Below, one piece after another: positions 23,701 through 32,700 of a DNA stretch of 64,000 nucleotides. The DNA comes from Bolinopsis microptera (taxonomy: Eukaryota; Ctenophora; Tentaculata; Lobata; Bolinopsidae). Each line of letters opens with the position of its first letter. Position 1 is the stretch's first letter. Made by a program: the position numbers and the translations under genes. The notes under the pieces were generated by a model, which was given only the letters and a program-made list of their open reading frames with translations, did not search any database and was not told where the DNA came from. The DNA lies in contig NC_087075.1 in NCBI RefSeq assembly GCF_026151205.1, forward strand, positions 3,568,359 through 3,632,358, given 5' to 3'.

Positions 23701-26700
23701 ATCTTCAACACCTTTTAAATCAAATTAAAGCAGGCATTTAGAGGGCCTGTTCAACAATAAAATTTAGCATTTAATGTACAAAATTGTTAATGTTATCTTG
23801 TCTTAGATCTGGCATACATACTTTTTTGCTTGGAGATACATTTGCTCTAATCTCGTGAGAGATTTCTAAACTAATGATACGGCCCCCTCATTGGCCCTAA
23901 AGTGATGTCTTAAAGCCGTTTGATTGGTAATTGTAATTATAAAGGGCCAGATTTTACGGTATCCCAGATTACAGCCGGTCATTGATATTAGACATATACC
24001 ACCTGGTTATTTGATATCTTAGAGTTATTTGGTCCCTCTTAAAGTCAGACTCTCCCGAAGATAACATTAATTTAGGTTTCATTAATGTACCAGGAAGGTG
24101 TGTGCGTTCTTTATACTGACTGGGAGTATGGAGACTGATGTTAGCGTTATTCGTTATTGTTTGCTCTTTATCTTCTCCCTCTTTCCTCACTGCGTAAGTT
24201 AAGCTCTTTGTTTATGATCATTGATCATCTTATCTTATCAGTTTTTTTCTTAATCTTAATGTTGTAGTAAGTGCCCATGTTTCAGAGAAGTTTTAATAAG
24301 TTTTCGGAGAATTTGTATGTCTGAGCCGTTTCCCCTTTACTGTAAATGAATCTTAGAAAAAAAACAGAGTTCCATTTCTTTAAATCATCCTCGACCCTCG
24401 TTATCAAGCAGATGGGGGGGGGGGGGGGGGGGGCACAGAGCTTACATAGGGCCAGGGCCCAGGGGGGCCAGGGGCTTTTGCGACTGTCCTCCACCCACCT
24501 GGGTCAGAGTGTTACTTTACCAGGTGAATTTTAATGGTACTCTATACGTAATTCAATTTATCAGGAGAACTGTAATGCAACTTTCTTTTTCAGATTACTG
24601 TGACGTTATTATTAACGTTATCTGATAAACTCTGACGTGTTTAACTTTTTCAGACAAACTGTGACGTTATTAGCTTTATCTGATATACTCTGACGTCACT
24701 TACTTTTTCAAGATCAATGTCTCCCGTAATCAAACAACGAATGAGTTCTAAAATTTTCCAACAAGATCTTTATAACATCGGTAAAATATTTCCGTCCATC
24801 CTCAGTACCTCAAATTATTTGTTATATAGTTGTGTTGAAAGTATTAAAACTCACTTTTTCCCAGGTGAACTGTGACGGTACTCTATACGTAAAATTAGAA
24901 CGTTATCAAAATGACACTTGCGGAGGGTATGCAGCATTGGATAATACTTGCCATTACATTATCTCACTCTCCGTCGAGTCTTACTTCTTCAGAGGAAGTT
25001 AGGAGAATCAGCTATTTATTACTTTTGGGGGGGGGGGGGCCTACTTTCTCATCGTGATTACTACTTTTCTAAATTATAAGATCTGAAGCTAGACTAGATA
25101 ATTAAAATCACGTGACGTCATCACGGAAACACGTGACGTCACCACAGAAACACGTGACCATGGTAACCCATTTCAGGTGACCTGATACAAAAAGCTGATC
25201 ATTATCAGCTGTCGGATGACGGCAGACAATTTAGTTTAAAACGGAATCAAACAGAAATCAAGTTCTCTGACTATGATACAACATTCGGTTAGTTTATAGT
25301 TGTTATTACTTTATTATACTCGTAGGTAGTAGGTACTGGAGTAACGGTTTTTTTGGCTACCGGACAACTGAACCCAAGTTGTGATATGACCTGGGTTCAG
25401 TTGTCGTTTTGGGATTTAAGCTGATTGGTCACCCAATTAAGCTGATTGGGTGCCTGTTAACTGCGTGGGAACTAGGTTCAATTGGGTTCAGTTGTCTGCC
25501 ACCCGTTTTTTTATTAGAATTTCGAGTGACAAAAATACGAAACATGATTTAAATTATTAGCTGAAAATTATGACGATGAATGATTAATAAGCTAAAAGTA
25601 ATTATAATCTATTTAGGACCTGTGCCGAATCCTTTTCCAATAAAGATGGTAGAAGGGACGATAAACTTTACTTTGGCAGTAAATAATCCTGAGACAAGGA
25701 TATTTAATAAAACATTCCCCTTTAACACCGGTAACTCGATAACATAGAGAAATTTTACTGCCATTCACCTGATAAAATATCTTTTTACATACAATTTTAT
25801 TTGATGATAAGATTATTTAAATGTACATAATAATGATATATCCCTAGATACCATCAAGCCCAACTCAGTTGACCAGTTCTACAAGGACTACTCAACAGGT
25901 ACCCTCGCTTTCTCCACAAGCTTACAATGTGATCCAAGTTTTACAGGGGTAATTGAAATTACATTTTTCATAATCTAATCTTAATTTAATGAGATAATCT
26001 TATTTTCTTACTATCTGAACTCGAGGTTCTTTTTTTAAAAACCTAGCGTTCTATCCAGTTTTTAAGATATTGAACGTGATTGAATTATGTGCAATGTATG
26101 ATAACATTATGTAGTCTTAGCAAGCATATCATATCCTCCGGCCCCTGATTTTCTAAAAGTAAGCAACAGATACCTTTATACCTTTATAGCATATTATCAT
26201 ATCCTCCGGCCCCTGATTTTCTAAAAGTAAGCAACAGATACCTTTATACCTTTATAGCATATTATCATATCCTCCGGCCCCTGATTTTCTAAAAGTAAGC
26301 AACAGATACCTTTATACCTTTATAGCATATTATCATATCCTCCGGCCCCTGATTTTCTAAAAGTAAGCAACGGATACCTTTATACCTTTATAGCATATTA
26401 TCATATCCTCCGGCCCCTGATTTTCTAAAAGTAAGCAACAGATACCTTTATACCTTTATAGCATATTATCATATACTCCGGCCCCTGATTTTCTAAAAGT
26501 AAGCAACGGATACCTTTATACCTTTATAGCATATTATCATATCCTCCGGCCCCTGATTTTCTAAAAGTAAGCAACAGATACCTTTATACCTTTATAGCAT
26601 ATTATCATATACTCCGGCCCCTGATTTTCTAAAAGTAAGCAACAGATACCTTTATACCTTTATAGCATATTATCATATCCTCCGGCCCCTGATTTTCTAA

Positions 26701-29700
26701 AAGTAAGCAACAGATACCTTTATACCTTTATAGCATATTATCATATACTCCGGCCCCTGATTTTCTAAAAGTAAGCAACAGATACCTTTATACCTTTATA
26801 GCATATTATCATATACTCCGGCCCCTGATTTTCTAAAAGTAAGCAACAGATACCTTTATACCTTTATACCTCTATGGTAAACACCAGAGGGGACAATGAT
26901 TTTCTAAAAGTAAGCAACAGATACCTTTATCAGTAAGTATTTTCTAAAAGTAAGCAACAGATACCTTTAATTTTATACCTTTTTGGTAAACACCAGAGGG
27001 GACAATGGACATCCCCCTTATCTCCAAGCAAAATTTCCCCTTGTACAGTAATTTACCGCGGAGTAATTTACCGCGGAGTTCAAAACTCCAATTTACCGCG
27101 GAGTTTGGGAGAAAGGAAAAAGCCGCGGTAAATCGGGATTTGCAGTAAATCGGTGCACGGTATATCGGGGTTTGCAGTAAATCGGTGCACGGTATGTCGG
27201 AGTTTTACTATAATACTCCCCCTCAGACAGGATGTAAAGATTGTGAAGATGGGTTGTACGGTAAGAAGTGTGCGGTGAAATGTACACAGAACCTCAACTA
27301 CACCTGTCACCCTGATACAGGTACACTGTTTTATAGGCTCAACTTGTAGTAGGCTTTATTAGCCTTTAGGCTTTATATTATTAGCCTTTAGAGAGTTTAG
27401 AATTTGTAGGCTTAATTTGTAGGCTTTATTTGGGTTTAGACTCAGTAGGCTTAATTTGTAGGCTTTATTAGGGTTTAAAATTTACCTCGTAGGTTTGGTT
27501 GTAAACTCGTAGGCTTCTGCAGGATCTACTGCAGTCAACTTATCACTACAATATGCTACTCTATTGTCAATATAAAGACGACAACATATCCTTTATCATA
27601 ACTCTATAATAGAGCTACCCATATTCTACTTTATTTTAGTATTGTAACTCTAAATATAACTACCTCTAAAGTCTACACTATAGATAACGGGTGATGACTA
27701 AAAAATGGGACTTTTTTCAAGGGTCTTTTTAGTGTCGATAAAACTATTTTTGGTTCAAACCAATGAAACAGCGTTGTAAAACGGGCAATTTTGAACGAGT
27801 ATGGTCAATGACAAGCGCCCATGAGCCCATTTTGATTGGTTCAGGAGGGCTTCTTTCATCAAGCTCAAAAATCCGTCTGTACAGTTGGGCCTAAAATCGT
27901 GTTGGCGCAGTCTCTTCTTTTGTGCCCTAAGGCCCATGTATGCTTGTAAGCCATATTCCGGGCATGTACATGTGTTGCCAGGACTCTAAAGAAGTCCTCT
28001 ATGGGTTGAGATTGTCAAAATTTACTTTGGTCGATAACTTTTGGGACGAAATTGGCCCTTATGGCAAATAAAGATGTGGTTTTCCCAGAAAAATACGATC
28101 TAGCCCCATCCTAACGAACCACCTTCCACCCTTTGGGTATATTTTCTTGTAGGAACAACACCTGGCAAGGCTTCAAGCACTTTGATTTTTACGTGGTACC
28201 ATTATAGACCATGCTAAAGCCGATAGTTGACCTAGCTTCGATCTTTCACACGGTAAAATTTTACCCCTCAGGTGGTTTTGAGCTCAAATATCTTCTTACT
28301 GGTTTTAGCTACGCTGATGGGTGTTGAACCCTCGTCTTAAGCATAACATTCAAATGGGGGTGGAAACTGTTCGAGTATCGTTCAGAGTAACTGGTGGTTG
28401 TGGTAAAATATCAAAATTTTGTTCAGGTGGAATCTGAGGGCTAAAAAACATGTAGTCCCATTTTTTATTCATCACCCGTTATCTGTAAATAGTTAGACTT
28501 GTTTTTAACCTAAATTATTTCAGGATTACTAAGTTACTATACTATTGTATACTCAATAAAGTAATTTTATCACTTTTATATCATTGTATCATTGTATCAT
28601 AGCTAACTATGATCTACAGGCAGGAAGGTCTGTAAAGAGAGCCATTACGGGGAGGACTGTGAGCGGTACTGTAAAGATACAGCACGTTACACTTGCACTG
28701 ATCATGGGAACAAGCTGTGTAAATACCCTGCTGTAGGTTGGTTTAATCAACACATTCCTCTTCAATCAGGCAGTTTTTTAACTCACCAAACCCTCAAATT
28801 TACAGAACCCTGTGATTGAACTTTGAAGTTTTAAAATACTCAGATGGGTAAGCCGTAAGCGTCTTGAAAATGACATTATATTATGCTATTTCAAAAATCA
28901 TTATAATATAACCAGAAGGTGATGTTGTAGGTTAATAACCTACCAAGATGGCGCCGAGTTGGACTCGTCGACGGTCTTGGAACAAATATTTTACGAGTAT
29001 CAGCCGTTAGGAGATGATGGTAATAATAGTCAGTTGTCACCCTGTATTTATGACCAGGAGGTGACTGCGAGAAGAACACAACATGTGCCGAAAACCAATA
29101 CGGAGCAGCGTGTAACATGACGTGTCATCCTGTACCAGGGCAGTTCCTGTGTGGAGAAGACGGTACGAGAGTGTGTGAGGAACCCTTTACTGGTGAGCAG
29201 ACTCATTGAGTGAAATGTAACCGTATGATGAAGACTACCCTTCAAAACAGTTCAATAATCAGTTCATTCAGTCATCAATGGCAACAGATCTTCAAGTGAA
29301 TGGTGGAATAATAAGTTAACCAGAATAACAGATCCCATATAATGTACTGTAAACTGTTTATAAAAACCCCGGCCCAGGTCCGAACTGCAGCTCCTGCTCC
29401 GATGACCATTATGGCGTGAACTGTAACATCACGTGCGTACCCCAAACGTCGCGCTACACGTGCAGTTCTACTGGTGCACGTGTGTGTGGAGCTGGGTGGA
29501 AGGGGGAGGAGTGCGCGCATTGTGAAGACATGTGGTTTGGGGGGCAGTGTCAGGTTAGTTATGGACTCATGGGCATTGGGCAGATATGGAGTTTACGATT
29601 TTACATCTTAGCTTGATAAAACTTTGGTGTGCCGTATTTACACTTAAAATATTTAATTTGTTTATCGATGATCTCTCATATTTTTAATCTTTCTAAATCT

Positions 29701-32700
29701 TTTCAAACAATACATAATTATACAGAAATGAGAAATGAATGCTTCTAGAAAAACCCAGATATAAAAGGAGAAAACCAATATTGCCTAAATATCCAGTAGC
29801 CCAGTATATCGAAACACAAATTATGTATTGAAAGACGGGTCACCAAAACACGGAAGTGTGCAGTACTGAATACCGCACCCGCAATAACATTGGCCCCTTG
29901 CAAAAAACTAATTAATCAATGAATCAAAACATATAATATTGTATTTATAGAAAATATAAAACTCTCAAGGCTCCTTCTCCGAGCTAACGACTCTAAAGTT
30001 CCTGATAACGTGAACTTTGTCCGGCTCTGTTGTCCTTTTGTTGAGCAGTTGGTCGACACATTTCTTGTAGGCTATCCTGTCTGCAGCTGATCTATCAGGA
30101 ATAATGTAAACTGAACTAAACCCCTATACATGTCTTAGTAGCTTAGTCTTGCTCAAGATGGCACGAGCTTGATCTGAGCTTGACAAAGTGAATTTCACTG
30201 GCCTTTCACGGAACAGGAATCGTTGGTTATATCCTGCTCAATATCTATGCCATCAGTTGACCCAGCCGTTTGCATTTCAACTAGTCTTTCCTTAGGGGGT
30301 GGTCTTTTTGACTTTCTTTGGACTAGCGGGTTGGCGAAACTACCAGTCTTTCGATCTGTATTTGGTACACTATCGACTTTCAAGCGAATCAATGTGCGAG
30401 TTTCAGGATTGGTTCGAGCATGATATCGTTTCAAATCGCCCTCTTGGAAGTCACTCAGGAAAAAGTGATCAGTACAAACTTTTGTACTTAAGCTAGGTTG
30501 CCATGATCGTGAATCTCTATTCATCCTCAAAACCCATTTTTTCTTTAAAGCTTGATCTGTGGGTAGTCTGTTGTATCTTAGAAATCCTCTTCCACTGTGA
30601 TCACTTATTTTGTTTCTGCTACTACGATTCGAGCAACCACCCATAGCACAAAATGATCCTCCTGGTTTCTGCTTCTTCTTCGAAGGTGGTTGTTCAGCCA
30701 TTTGCATTCAGCTACTTTATTTCTGTAACATCGTTCGAGTATTGAAGCATTGAATGTGACTAAGCATACTGAATTAACTCGCAATATTATAACTTGTAAC
30801 TAGTGATAAGAGATGGCATATAGTTGAATAAACTAATCGTGTTAACAATAACAAACTACTACTGCTCACTGATCAGTATTACCGGGTAAAACGAATGTGT
30901 CATGATTGCGTGAACAGAGACTAAACGTGGCAATACAAATGTAAACTATGTAGTATGTAATAGTTAGAGGAGAGTAGAGAGAGCCATGGTATGCTGGATC
31001 TACTCGAGCGACCCTAACTTTATTATTCAATTAGTGGGCGATACTCTCACTGGTGGGTGTCTAAATTTTACGGAAGTTAATATAATCGTTTGACTATGAG
31101 ATTGAGTAACAAAACAAACTTGTTAAAATTTCCATATCTCGGTGTGCACCTTTAAGAACCCCCATCTTGGCATTATGTACTAACAGATCACTCCCAGGTA
31201 TTTTGTAACACCAGCTCCCCCTCAGGTATTTTGTAACACCAGCTCCCCCCACTACACCTGTACTATCCAAGGTAACAGAATATGTACTGGTAACCGGGTT
31301 GGTAAGCAGTGTGACTCTTGTCAGACCGACTTCTACGGAGATGACTGTCAGGTGCTCATTAATTATAATTAGTAAAATAATTAATTATAATTATTACTTA
31401 TAATAGAAACAACTTTACAATTCCTAATCGTCAGAGATTTTATGCGGTCTTTAAGTTTACCGATGGAAGGAAAGAACTTACTCCGTATAAAACCAGGTGA
31501 GCTGTGAGAAAAACCGCTATTGGACATGCAATAAGTTGACAGGTGAGAAGATTTGTAAGGAGAAGCACTGGTCTGTTGACAGCTGCAAATCTTGTAATAA
31601 AGTAAGTTCTAATGTCTTATCACAAGGTGAAATCAGAGCTTTAACCACAAATTCTCAAAGATATTTATCATATTAAAACACTGGGAGAAGTTTTCTAATT
31701 TCCCAAGTCTCAATGGCTCCACTCTTATAAGAGGCTGTATCGTCGAAAGATTCACCAATACTCACCAATACTCACCAATACTCACCAATACTCACCAATA
31801 CTCACCAATACTCACCAATACTCACCAATACTCACCAATACTCACCAATACTCACCAATACTCACCAATACTCACCAATACTCACCAATACTCACCAATA
31901 CTCACTATATAAACTGTATTGAGGTGAGATTATTATATTTCCACTTTGCAGGACTGGTACCCTTGCACGTACTGTGCCGAGACTGATAAATACACCTGTA
32001 CTAACAAAGGAGAGAAACTCTGCAAGTCCACCTGGTTAGTAATTACCTAAAATGGCACGTCCAGATCCAATCTTAACCTTAAATTGGACATAACTCAATA
32101 GCTGAAGTAGCTCTGATACGTAGGAGTAGAATTTGTAAGACTGGTCTCCAGCTCGCTATTTTTGAGATTCAAGCAAATCGTTAATCGAGGATGTTCAATG
32201 GGCGCAGGATGTTTTGCTCGACAAAATACCGTTTGAAACTATTTCTTAGGCTCTAAAATGGCACGTCCAGATCCAGTCTTAACCTTAAATTGGACATAAC
32301 TCAATAGCTGAAGTAGCTCTGATACGTCGGATTGGAACCTATAAGACTGGCCTCAAGCTCACCATTTTTGAGATTCAAGAAATTCGACGATGTTCAATGG
32401 GCGCAGGATGTTCAGCTCGACAAAATACCGTTTGAAATTATTTCTTAGGCTCTAAAATGACTCGTCCAAATCCAGCCTTAACCTTAAATTGGACAAACTC
32501 ACTAGTTGAAGTAGCTCTGATATGTCGCAATTTATTTCTAACTATTTCTAACTAACTTGGTTAAAGCTCTAATAATAATAATATAATTCAATTTGTGTTT
32601 TAAAGGAATGTAAAATAAAACTTATTGTTTCATCGAGTAACAGTTATCATTCAGGTACGGTGAGGATTGTAATATATATTGCAAGGAGACACAGAGATAC

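Noticed and set aside
24414-24432. G-quadruplex regulatory site
   Set aside because: G and C homopolymers of 12-19 bases occur at many places here (2007, 3684, 5036, 25027, 36163); a fold is possible but nothing links this one to a gene.
26130-26870. CRISPR array
   Set aside because: The 68-bp units are contiguous, with no unique spacers, in a eukaryotic intron.
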